Source: CAWCDJ01 sp963796485
GTDB lineage: Bacteria > Acidobacteriota > Terriglobia > Bryobacterales > Bryobacteraceae
Length of the DNA stretch: 64,000 nt
Direction: 5' to 3'
NCBI GenBank assembly: GCA_963796485.1
Contig: CAWCLV010000006.1
Span: 62,001 to 126,000, forward strand
In this document: positions 34,050 through 41,220 of the stretch, in pieces
Numbering within the stretch: position 1 is the stretch's first letter
Layout: every line of letters starts with the position of its first letter
The notes under the pieces: generated by a model
Told to the model about the DNA's origin: nothing
The model's database searches: none
What the model saw: the letters and a program-made list of their open reading frames with translations, nothing else
Position numbers and translations under genes: made by a program

Positions 34050-34112
34050 CTACTTCTTTTTCTTCGGAGCAGCTTTCTTCTTCGGGGCGGCTTTCTTGGT
34101 TGCGCTCTTCAT
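34050..34112 (-). CDS. 20-residue lysine/alanine/proline-rich basic peptide
   Basis: ATG at 34112 opens MKSATKKAAPKKKAAPKKKK followed by TAG. Half the residues are lysine and the pattern (KKAAPKKK twice) resembles the tail of histone H1-like proteins. Reality is supported by three independent signals: AGGGAG 11 bases before the start, a strong sigma-70 promoter at 34167-34195, and a rho-independent terminator 46 bases after the stop. A role in binding DNA or RNA is inferred from charge alone. It could instead be a small regulatory RNA with an incidental frame. Confidence 0.65.
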   Translation of the reverse strand: MKSATKKAAPKKKAAPKKKK

Positions 34113-34138
34113 TGATCGATTCTCCCTAACATCAAATT

Positions 34139-34157
34139 TTGCGATTCAAAATCGCAA
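34139..34157. promoter_or_regulatory. 8-bp dyad at the 5' end of the tiny-gene transcript
   Basis: TTGCGATT-CAA-AATCGCAA is a perfect dyad immediately downstream of the predicted start of transcription (about 34160, minus strand). It could be an operator or a 5' stabilising hairpin. Confidence 0.55.
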
Positions 34158-34166
34158 TGTGATTCA

Positions 34167-34195
34167 TATATAAGGTGGTTCACAGGGAAAGTCAA
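34167..34195 (-). promoter_or_regulatory. strong sigma-70 promoter of the tiny basic peptide gene
   Basis: TTGACT (34190-34195), a 17-base spacer and TATATA (34167-34172) on the minus strand match the vegetative consensus at ideal spacing. Initiation near 34160 gives a leader of about 48 bases. Confidence 0.75.
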
Positions 34196-34283
34196 GAGAA
34201 AAATGCATTTCGCCAAGAGCGATTCGATCTGTTTCGAGTTGCGGAGAACTCTTGCGCGAAACTGGAAGAGGAGGATGATGCCG

Positions 34284-35126
34284 ATGAGCAGGGTCCGCGA
34301 TGGCGGCGTGAATGAAAAAGCTCTCGTCGAACGGCTGCGGCGGCGCGATCCGCAAGCCCTCTCCGAGTTGTACAACCGCTTCGGCGCCGCGCTTTACTCG
34401 CCAATGTGGGCCGCCGCCGGACAGCGCCGCGCCGCCGAGGATCTCGTCGTAGAAGTCCTCCTGCGGGCATGGAACCGCATTCACACTTTCGATCCCGATA
34501 GCGGCGCCCTCGAGCCCTGGCTGATGTCGATCGCTCGTGAGGTGGCGCCGCAAGCGCCGGATGCGGCCTCTGCCGTCACTCCTTCGCCGAAGTTGAAACG
34601 CCGCGTCCTCGATGCCGCGGGCTTCCAGCGATTCGGCTGGGCCCCTTTTCTGGGCGGCGCCGCCGTGCTCGCGATCTCCGCCGCCGTCTACTTCGGCGGA
34701 CGGGAACGCACGTTCGCCATCGAAGTTCTGCAACTGCGGGAACAGATCGGGCGGCAGAACGTGCAGATGACCCGCATCGATGAAGCGCTCTCGATTCTGA
34801 ACGCGAACACTACGACGGAGACCTCGTTCGACGCTGCTCCCGCGCACGGTAAGGTCTTTATCAACGCGCGCCAGGGCATTCTGCTGATTGCGTCCAACTT
34901 CACACCACCGCCGCCGGGGAAGATTTACGAGATGTGGCTCTTCCCAAAAAACGGCAGGCCCGCTCCCGCTGGTTTGGTGCAGCCGCGCCGGGACGGCACG
35001 GTGTTGCACGTGGATCACGAACCCTTGGATACCGCATCGATCGAATCGGTCGGCCTGACACTCGAGAAACAGGGGGGCGCCTCACAGCCCGGTTCTCCGC
35101 CGGTCATTCTGGTCCGGCTGCACTAA
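34284..35126 (+). CDS. fusion of sigma-70 region 2 and membrane RskA-type anti-sigma domain
   Basis: The 280-residue protein starts at ATG 34284, 9 bases after GGAGG; earlier ATGs at 34275/34278 touch the ribosome site. Residues about 10-88 are sigma region 2 (ALSELYNRFGAALYSPMW, AAEDLVVEVLLRAWNRIHTF, LEPWLMSIARE). No region 4 follows. A membrane segment (120-138) is followed by a short coiled coil (FAIEVLQLREQIGRQNVQM) and an RskA anti-sigma-K domain (KVFINARQGILLIASNFTPP, then PGKIYEMWLFPKNGRPAPAG). Anti-sigma RskA proteins normally carry an N-terminal sigma-binding domain; here a sigma-like domain sits in its place. It may sequester core polymerase or another regulator, but this is inferred. 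Confidence 0.8.
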   Translation: MSRVRDGGVNEKALVERLRRRDPQALSELYNRFGAALYSPMWAAAGQRRAAEDLVVEVLLRAWNRIHTFDPDSGALEPWLMSIAREVAPQAPDAASAVTPSPKLKRRVLDAAGFQRFGWAPFLGGAAVLAISAAVYFGGRERTFAIEVLQLREQIGRQNVQMTRIDEALSILNANTTTETSFDAAPAHGKVFINARQGILLIASNFTPPPPGKIYEMWLFPKNGRPAPAGLVQPRRDGTVLHVDHEPLDTASIESVGLTLEKQGGASQPGSPPVILVRLH

Positions 35127-35185
35127 CCGCTCCCTCGCGGACGCGGGCTCGGCATTCAGCCAGGCATAGTTATTTCGTGCCTGAC

Positions 35186-35221
35186 GCCAGTGGGGCAGGC
35201 CAGGAGTCCTGCCCCACTGGC
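35186..35221. repeat. 14-bp-arm hairpin, AGTGGGGCAGG family
   Basis: GCCAGTGGGGCAGG (35186-35199) pairs perfectly with 35208-35221 around an 8-base loop. The following bases to about 35262 (GGCCTCCTGGCCTGCGCGGG) continue the theme of the 32026-32107 hairpin. Nothing coding is seen between 35127 and 35338. Confidence 0.6.
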
Positions 35222-35338
35222 GGCCCGTCCGCGCCGGCCTCCTGGCCTGCGCGGGTTGAAAGATGCACTAAGCCGCGCTCGGATATCTTTCGTCCATAAG
35301 AGCGCGAAGCCGCTCTCGTTCCAAAAGATAATGAAGAT

Positions 35339-36529
35339 ATGACCACCGGTAGCGCAGCCGAGATCCCGCTTTCGATGCTGGTGGTATTCGCCTCCGCCAA
35401 ACTGCTCTCCGAGATTTTCGAGCGGTTCCGGCAGCCCGGCATCGTCGGCGAGATCCTCGCGGGAATTCTCATCGGTCCTTACCTCCTGAACTGGATGAGC
35501 CCCAACGAGGTGCTTCGGATCCTCTCCGATCTGGGAGTGATGTTCCTGCTGTTCCGCGTGGGCCTGGAGGTGAAGTCTTCGGATCTGCTGAAGGTGGGCG
35601 GAACGTCTCTGATGGTCGCCGTGAGCGGCGTCCTGCTTCCATTCGCCATGGGCTGGGCAGTCGCAACTGCCTGGCACATGCCGACGGTCGAAGGGATTTT
35701 CACCGGCGCCGCAATGGTCGCCACCAGCGTCGGGATCACGGCCGAGGTGCTGGCCTCGCGCGGCCTGCTCAACACGCGGGCCGCCCGGATCATCCTGGCC
35801 GCCGCGGTGATCGATGACGTACTCGGGCTGATCGTACTAGCCCTGGCGAGCGGATTCGCCCGCGGCTCCATCAACTACCTGGATATTGCGATCACGGCTG
35901 GGCTCGCCATCGGATTCACGGTGTTTCTCGCCACCTTGGGCTCGCGCGCCGCGCGCCGCGTGGTGCCACACGTACAAGCCCGCCTCAGCTTGGCCGAGGG
36001 TGAATTCGCGATGGCGATGACCCTGCTGTTTGCGCTCTCGCTGCTGGCCGTGTACGCGGGGGTAGCGGCCATCGTCGGAGCGTTTCTTGCGGGCATGGCG
36101 CTTTCCGAGGCGGTGGACCGCCGTGTGGCGGACCTCACCGACGGCGTGGCCGAGTTGCTGGTCCCATTCTTCCTGGTCGGCATCGGGATGCAGTTCGACG
36201 TCTCCGCCTTCGCCAACCCTTCCACGCTGGCGCTGGCGGCCGTCATCTTCATCGCCGCGATCGTCTCCAAGTTTGTGGGCTGCGGGCTGGGTGCGCTGTC
36301 GATCGGGAAGACGGACGCGGTGCGTGTAGGTGTCGGAATGGTGCCGAGAGGTGAAGTGGGGATGGTCGTAGCCCAACTCGGGCTGCGCCTCGGCGTCATG
36401 AGTGAAAGTCTGTATGCGGTTGTCGTTTTCATGTCGGTCGCGACGACGCTTATCGCTCCGCCGCTCCTGAAACTGGCCTTCCGAGGCGCCTCCGCCGGCG
36501 GCGAAGAAGAAATTCTGCGGCTCGGTTGA
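35339..36529 (+). CDS. cation:proton antiporter (CPA2 family)
   Basis: The 396-residue integral membrane protein starts at ATG 35339 and has about 12 helices. Family signatures are FRQPGIVGEILAGILIGPYLLN in helices 1-2, LSDLGVMFLLFRVGLEVKSSDLLKVG, and the ion-site region ILAAAVIDDVLGLIVLALASGF with the Asp pair. IVGAFLAGMALSEAVDRRVADLTDGVAELLVPFFLVGIGMQFD follows. It ends without the TrkA-N domain found in Kef proteins. It should exchange Na+ or K+ for protons in the inner membrane. Confidence 0.9.
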   Translation: MTTGSAAEIPLSMLVVFASAKLLSEIFERFRQPGIVGEILAGILIGPYLLNWMSPNEVLRILSDLGVMFLLFRVGLEVKSSDLLKVGGTSLMVAVSGVLLPFAMGWAVATAWHMPTVEGIFTGAAMVATSVGITAEVLASRGLLNTRAARIILAAAVIDDVLGLIVLALASGFARGSINYLDIAITAGLAIGFTVFLATLGSRAARRVVPHVQARLSLAEGEFAMAMTLLFALSLLAVYAGVAAIVGAFLAGMALSEAVDRRVADLTDGVAELLVPFFLVGIGMQFDVSAFANPSTLALAAVIFIAAIVSKFVGCGLGALSIGKTDAVRVGVGMVPRGEVGMVVAQLGLRLGVMSESLYAVVVFMSVATTLIAPPLLKLAFRGASAGGEEEILRLG

Positions 36530-36550
36530 CGTTCGCTAAAATAGCGGGGC

Positions 36551-37309
36551 GTGACCAAATACATTCGCTACACCTCCGGCTCAGACACCTCCTTCGGCAT
36601 TCTCGACGGCGACACCATCCGGCAGCTCGGCGGCGACCCGATCGCCGGCGCCTCCGAAACCGGCGTGACCCATGCGCTCGGCGAAGTCGCCCTGCTGGCG
36701 CCCTGCGTCCCCGGTAAGATCATGGCGGTCGGGCTCAATTACAAAAGCCATCTTGGCGGCCGTCCCCAGCCGGCGCATCCCGAAATGTTCTATAAGCCCG
36801 TCTCCGCGGTGGCAAACCCCGGCCAGCCGGTGGTCATCCCGAAAGATGCGACCGACGTTCACTACGAAGGCGAACTGGTCGTGGTGGTGGGCCGGAAGGT
36901 GCGAAACGCCTCACGGGAGGAGGCGCAATCGGCGATCTTCGGCGTGACGTGCGGAAACGACGTGAGCGAGCGCAACTGGCAGCACGGCCAGGGCAAGGAC
37001 CTGCAATGGTGGCGCGCCAAGGGCAGCGACACCTTCGCACCGCTCGGCCCGGCGATCGTGGCGGGGCTCGACTACGGAAACCTGCTCCTCCAGACGCGCC
37101 TGAACGGCGAAGTCGTGCAGAAGCAGTACACGTCCGACCTGATTTTCGATTGTCCGGGCATCGTCGAGTGGATCAGCGGCTGGGTCACACTGATGCCCGG
37201 CGACATTATCTATACGGGAACGCCGGGTAGCACGCGAAAGCTGGCGCCCGGGGACGTGGTGGAAGTGGAAGTCGAAGGCATCGGGGTGCTGCGGAATCCG
37301 GTGGAGTAG
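36551..37309 (+). CDS. fumarylacetoacetate hydrolase (FAH) family protein
   Basis: The 252-residue protein starts at GTG 36551. The FAH fold signatures are present: KIMAVGLNYKSHLGG, MFYKPVSAVANPGQPVVIPK, the metal-binding VHYEGELVVVVGRK with Glu ligands, GVTCGNDVSERNWQ, KGSDTFAPLGPAIV, and PGDIIYTGTPGSTRKLAPGDVVEVEVEGIGVLRNPV. The family hydrolyses or isomerises acylpyruvates and 2-oxo-acids in aromatic degradation; a specific substrate cannot be read. It starts 21 bases after the antiporter stop, so the two may share a transcript. Confidence 0.88.
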   Translation: MTKYIRYTSGSDTSFGILDGDTIRQLGGDPIAGASETGVTHALGEVALLAPCVPGKIMAVGLNYKSHLGGRPQPAHPEMFYKPVSAVANPGQPVVIPKDATDVHYEGELVVVVGRKVRNASREEAQSAIFGVTCGNDVSERNWQHGQGKDLQWWRAKGSDTFAPLGPAIVAGLDYGNLLLQTRLNGEVVQKQYTSDLIFDCPGIVEWISGWVTLMPGDIIYTGTPGSTRKLAPGDVVEVEVEGIGVLRNPVE

Positions 37310-37321
37310 GGAGAGACGGAA

Positions 37322-37370
37322 ACCGCCGGGACGCGGAGAAGATTTGCAATCTCCCCGGCGTCCCGGCGGT
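37322..37370. terminator. 13-bp-arm hairpin between convergent genes
   Basis: ACCGCCGGGACGC (37322-37334) pairs perfectly with 37358-37370, with an inner GGAGA/TCTCC stem. It lies between the FAH gene and the convergent nitric oxide reductase gene and probably terminates both. Another repeat-like stretch (CTCCGGCGCATGGGCGGGCC) follows to 37410. Confidence 0.65.
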
Positions 37371-37410
37371 GAACTGAGCGCGCCTCCGGCGCATGGGCGG
37401 GCCGGGAGGC

Positions 37411-39714
37411 CTACCCTACGGGAACCAACTCCTCCTGTTCTGCTTCGACGGGGGCCGGGGCGTGAACGGAACGGAGGTGGAACAGGCCGTATGCCGCGGC
37501 GGCGACCACCGGGAGCACTCCAGCCACGATGAAAACCGTGTCCGGCACCACACGCACCCAGAGCAGAGTCTTCACGACCGGCTGCTGATAGAACGCGAGC
37601 GAACGCGCCGACCAGAAGCCGTTGTGGAAGCTCTCGAGCGCCTGCATGACCCCAATCGGCACCAGGGTGAACACGATCATCCCCATCAACCCGATGTTCA
37701 GGCCCCAGAAGCTGACCATCAGCCATTTCTCCTTCCAGTAGCGGGGCTCCACGATGTTGCGCAGGCCGAAGAGGGAGAGCGCGATCGCCAGCATTCCGTA
37801 TACTCCCATCAGGGCGCCGTGAGCGTGCGCGGCGGTGAGGAACGAGCCATGCTGGAAGTAGCTCACGAACGGCAGGTTGATGAGGAACCCCAGCACCCCG
37901 GCCCCGAACAGATTCCAGAACGCCGTGGCCACCAGGAACCAGAACGACGCCGCGTAGGGAAACTCCGTGCCGCCCGCGCGGATCACCTTATACTGTCCGT
38001 ACGCCTCCACCATCAGCAGGGAGAGCGGAATCACTTCGAGCGCCGAGAAGATCGCGCCCAGCGCCATCCATGCCTCCGGCGCTCCGATCCAGTAATAATG
38101 ATGCCCGGTGCCGATGATCCCGCTTCCCATCAGGATGATCAGTTGGAAGTAGGTTGCCCGGAGCGTCGACTGCGCCGTGACCAGGCCCAGCCGCACCATC
38201 AGGAAGCCGATCACCACTACCGCGAACACCTCGAACATCCCTTCCACCCACAGGTGGATCAGCCACCAGCGCCAGTAATCCGCCATGGTGATGTGGCTGC
38301 CGCGATTCACGAACAGGCCGAAACAGTAGAAGACCGGGATCGCCGCGGAAGAGTACAGCAGCAGGTGTGTCAGCCCGCCGCGGTCCGATTCCGCTTTCAG
38401 CGCCGCGCGCAGCCCGCGCGCCACGATGTACAGCCAGATCCCCATGCCGGCGATCAACAGCAGCATCCACAGCCGGCCGAGTTCCAGGTATTCCCAGCCC
38501 TGCGTGCCCAGCCACCACCAGGTCTTGCCGAGCATGCCTTTGATCGAGAGATACTCTCCGGACAAACTGCCCACTACGACCACCACAAGAGCGCCGAACA
38601 GGATGTTTACCAGCGCGCGCTGCCCCTTCGGCTCCCGCCCGCTCACCAGCGGCGCGATGAAGATCCCCATTCCGAGCCATGCCGTGGCGATCCAGAAGAT
38701 GGCCAGTTGCAGGTGCCAGGTTCGCGCGATGTTGAACGGCAGATAGTGCGAGAGATTGAACCCGTAGAAACTGGCGCCGTCCACATAATCGTGCGCCATC
38801 TTGCCGCCGAGCAGGCACTGCACCAGGAAGAGCACCAGCGCAATCACGAAGAACTTGGCGGCGGCGCGCTGCGAGGCCGTCAGCGGCGCGGATGCCAGGT
38901 CGAACCGGAGCCGCGGATTCGCCACATCCTGCGGTGTCAGGCTGTAGCGGTGCTGGAAGTAGAGAATCAGCGCCAGGAAGAACACCAGCCCGGCCACACT
39001 GGCGGCGGACCACATCATCGCACCGGCCGTCACCGTGTTCCCGGCGGCTTTGTCATAGGGCCAGTTGTTGGTGTAAGAGTGCTCCGCGTCGGGCCGTTTG
39101 GCGGCGGAAAGCCAGGCCGTCCAGGTGACGAATGCGGCCAGCTTTTTCGAAGCCGCGGCGATCATTACCGGATCGCCGCCTCCCTCGCTTGCCGGCAGCA
39201 GGGCGCCTTTGGGCAGTGAGCGCTCGATTTGGCCGTCCACGAAGAGCTTGTTATAGCGATCTACGATGGCGTTCCAGCCGGCGGTCTCGCCGGCCGTGAA
39301 TTCGAGAACGCCGTGGGAGTAGCGGTTCTCCTTCAGTTCCTGCACCACCTCTGCATCCACGGCGGCTTTGGGTCCGACTCCCAGGGAATCGTAATCCGGC
39401 GCCTTGTAGTGCCGCATCGTGTCGGCCATCCAGTGGAGCGCTTCGGCGGTATAATCCGGCCCAAGGTAGGCGCCGTGGCCGAGAACGGTTCCGTAATCCA
39501 TCAGGCCGCGCATGCGGAAGAGATCCTGCCCCTGCTGAATATCCGCGGCGGTAAATAGAGTAGTGCCATCCGGACCGGCAACGCGGCCGGGAATGGGCGC
39601 GCGGCTGCGGTACATCAGCACGCCCCCTACAATCATTACGGTGAAGCCGAAAAGCAGCGTCAGCAGCAGCCCGTGCTTCCAAAGCCCCGACTTCTGGTCT
39701 AGATCTGAGTTCAT
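37411..39714 (-). CDS. norZ: quinol-dependent nitric oxide reductase (qNOR)
   Basis: The 767-residue protein starts at ATG 39714 with GGAGGG just upstream; the in-frame ATG at 39759 adds an unlikely tail. A first membrane helix is followed by the periplasmic NorC-like domain without heme c (TLFTAADIQQGQDLFRMRGL...YLGPDYTAEALHWMADTM). A NorB-type 12-helix part then carries FNIARTWHLQLAIFWIATAW, the heme-ligand His in WLIHLWVEGMFEVFAVV, GIIGTGHHYYWIGAPEAWM and the last His-rich AAHAHGALMGVYG. It reduces two NO to N2O using quinol, mainly for detoxification or as an electron sink. TauE and DUF1634 genes precede it. Confidence 0.93.
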   Translation of the reverse strand: MNSDLDQKSGLWKHGLLLTLLFGFTVMIVGGVLMYRSRAPIPGRVAGPDGTTLFTAADIQQGQDLFRMRGLMDYGTVLGHGAYLGPDYTAEALHWMADTMRHYKAPDYDSLGVGPKAAVDAEVVQELKENRYSHGVLEFTAGETAGWNAIVDRYNKLFVDGQIERSLPKGALLPASEGGGDPVMIAAASKKLAAFVTWTAWLSAAKRPDAEHSYTNNWPYDKAAGNTVTAGAMMWSAASVAGLVFFLALILYFQHRYSLTPQDVANPRLRFDLASAPLTASQRAAAKFFVIALVLFLVQCLLGGKMAHDYVDGASFYGFNLSHYLPFNIARTWHLQLAIFWIATAWLGMGIFIAPLVSGREPKGQRALVNILFGALVVVVVGSLSGEYLSIKGMLGKTWWWLGTQGWEYLELGRLWMLLLIAGMGIWLYIVARGLRAALKAESDRGGLTHLLLYSSAAIPVFYCFGLFVNRGSHITMADYWRWWLIHLWVEGMFEVFAVVVIGFLMVRLGLVTAQSTLRATYFQLIILMGSGIIGTGHHYYWIGAPEAWMALGAIFSALEVIPLSLLMVEAYGQYKVIRAGGTEFPYAASFWFLVATAFWNLFGAGVLGFLINLPFVSYFQHGSFLTAAHAHGALMGVYGMLAIALSLFGLRNIVEPRYWKEKWLMVSFWGLNIGLMGMIVFTLVPIGVMQALESFHNGFWSARSLAFYQQPVVKTLLWVRVVPDTVFIVAGVLPVVAAAAYGLFHLRSVHAPAPVEAEQEELVPVG

Positions 39715-39760
39715 CGTCCCTCCAAGCATCCAGAGTAGGGCGGGAGGGTTTCCGATCAAA

Positions 39761-39772
39761 TGACTTTAGTCA
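39761..39772. promoter_or_regulatory. TGACT-TT-AGTCA dyad upstream of the NO reductase gene
   Basis: A 5-bp-arm dyad lies 47 bases before the qNOR start and overlaps the stop of the DUF1634 gene. It could bind a regulator of NO reductase. It does not match the FNR/NnrR consensus TTGAT-N4-ATCAA. Confidence 0.3.
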
Positions 39773-40120
39773 CAGCCACGAGGTGCCGATACTGAAAAGA
39801 AGAACGAGAAGCACCACCAGGGTAATTCCGACATATGCGCGGTCGCGCTCCAGGTAGAAGGCGAACAGCGCGAACGCCACCCGGGCTACCGGCGTAAAAA
39901 TGAGCAGAATGAGCCCTGCCTCGATGACGATCAGCGGCCCGGGGAGAGACGCGATCGTCCGCAATTGAGTAGGGCCTCGATGAAAATGCGCGTAGGAAAC
40001 CGGAGTTTCTCCGTAGACCGCCAGGTACCAGGCCGCACCCGCGGCCACCACCGTCGCAGCCAGGACCACCCCCACCCGCAACAGGTTGCCTACGATGATT
40101 TCCAACCGTTCGTCCGTCAA
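39770..40120 (-). CDS. DUF1634 small membrane protein
   Basis: The 116-residue protein has three membrane helices (LLRVGVVLAATVVAAGAAWYL, GPLIVIEAGLILLIFTPVARVAFALFAF and YVGITLVVLLVLLFSIG) and the family's central ARVAFALFAFYLERDRAYVGIT. The gene overlaps the TauE/SafE gene by four bases (40117-40120). This pairing is common and suggests a two-part transporter or an accessory subunit. Confidence 0.88.
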   Translation of the reverse strand: MTDERLEIIVGNLLRVGVVLAATVVAAGAAWYLAVYGETPVSYAHFHRGPTQLRTIASLPGPLIVIEAGLILLIFTPVARVAFALFAFYLERDRAYVGITLVVLLVLLFSIGTSWL

Positions 40121-40956
40121 CGGAACCCTCCCGTAAATCCGCTGTAAATCATTTCGGCCGCCAGGACGCCGACTACCACGGCGAACAGCAGGCGCAAAAC
40201 GCGCGTACCCGCACCCCGCAGGCTGCGGGCGCCGAGCAGCGATCCGCTGAGGACTCCCAGCATCACGGGCATCGCCACCGCGGGCGCAATGTACCCGTGC
40301 CCCAGGTACACGCCGGCGCTCGCCGCCGCCGTGACCCCGATCATGAAATTGCTGGTGGTGGTCGATACCTTAAAGGGAAGCCCCATCACCTGGTCCATCG
40401 CAATTACTTTCATGGCCCCGGAACCGATGCCCAGGAGCCCGGAAAGAATGCCGGCTCCGAACATCAGCGCAAACCCCGCTTTCACCCGCTGTACGAGATA
40501 TGAGATCTTCGTAATTCCTTCCGGATAATCGCCGTTCAACCGCAGCCGGTTCGCCAGCGGGTCGGCCTGAGTGAAGGCGTGATCGAGCGGGTGGTGAAAC
40601 GACTGCCAGGCGGAATACAGCAGGACCGCGCCGAAGATCACGGCCAGGCTGGATTTCGGCACGATCGAGGTCAGGTGCGCTCCCGCCACCGCCCCTATCG
40701 TCGTCGCCACTTCCAAGAACATTCCGATCCGTACGTTCGAGTATCCTTCCTTTACATATGCCGCGGCGGCGCCCGAAGAAGTTGCGATGACGGAAACCAG
40801 CGACGCACCCATCGCAAACCGGAGATCGACACCCAGCAGTAGGGTCAACGCCGGCGTCACCACGACGGCGCCGCCAAGCCCGGTAAGCGCCCCTAGAAAG
40901 CCGGCCAGGCAGGAAACGGCAAAGACAATGCCAGAGAATGTGAGAGCGGTCATCAA
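40117..40956 (-). CDS. TauE/SafE-family membrane transporter
   Basis: The 279-residue protein has about eight helices arranged in the duplicated TauE/SafE pattern, FLGALTGLGGAVVVTPALTLLLGVDLRFAMGASLVSVIATS in the first half and GLLGIGSGAMKVIAMDQVMGLPFKVSTTTSNFMIG in the second. The family exports sulfite, sulfoacetate or related organosulfur anions. It begins an operon with DUF1634 and probably qNOR (55 bases to the qNOR start). Confidence 0.9.
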   Translation of the reverse strand: MMTALTFSGIVFAVSCLAGFLGALTGLGGAVVVTPALTLLLGVDLRFAMGASLVSVIATSSGAAAAYVKEGYSNVRIGMFLEVATTIGAVAGAHLTSIVPKSSLAVIFGAVLLYSAWQSFHHPLDHAFTQADPLANRLRLNGDYPEGITKISYLVQRVKAGFALMFGAGILSGLLGIGSGAMKVIAMDQVMGLPFKVSTTTSNFMIGVTAAASAGVYLGHGYIAPAVAMPVMLGVLSGSLLGARSLRGAGTRVLRLLFAVVVGVLAAEMIYSGFTGGFR

Positions 40957-41008
40957 TTGTCGATGATTTCAGTTTAGGCTCGGGAGGGCTCCCGTATGCA
41001 AGCAATGA

Positions 41009-41058
41009 GGGCAGGTTTGAACCTGCCCCCTGCGGTGTTGTTGCCCGGGAGGCAACAA
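41009..41058. repeat. two adjacent hairpins upstream of the sensor kinase gene
   Basis: GGGCAGGTT-TG-AACCTGCCC (41009-41028, 9-bp arms) is followed by TTGTTGCC-CGGGA-GGCAACAA (41038-41058, 8-bp arms). No gene is visible in 40957-41220, which holds the divergent start regions of TauE and the kinase. Confidence 0.6.
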
Positions 41059-41220
41059 TGATTCACTTGCTGGCCATGACAACTCCGGCGCCATTCGGGG
41101 TTGCCTTGACCTTATGTCTGTATGCTATTGCATTCCGCGCGGAAGCACCATACTGCGATGATTGTATTCTCAGGGTGGGTTGTAAAGGACACAATGGAAT
41201 AGTTCCCCTGGGGGCTTTCA

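Noticed and set aside
37393..39219. Plus-strand frame opposite the NO reductase gene
   Set aside because: A His/Gln/Arg-rich shadow that contains no recognised motif.
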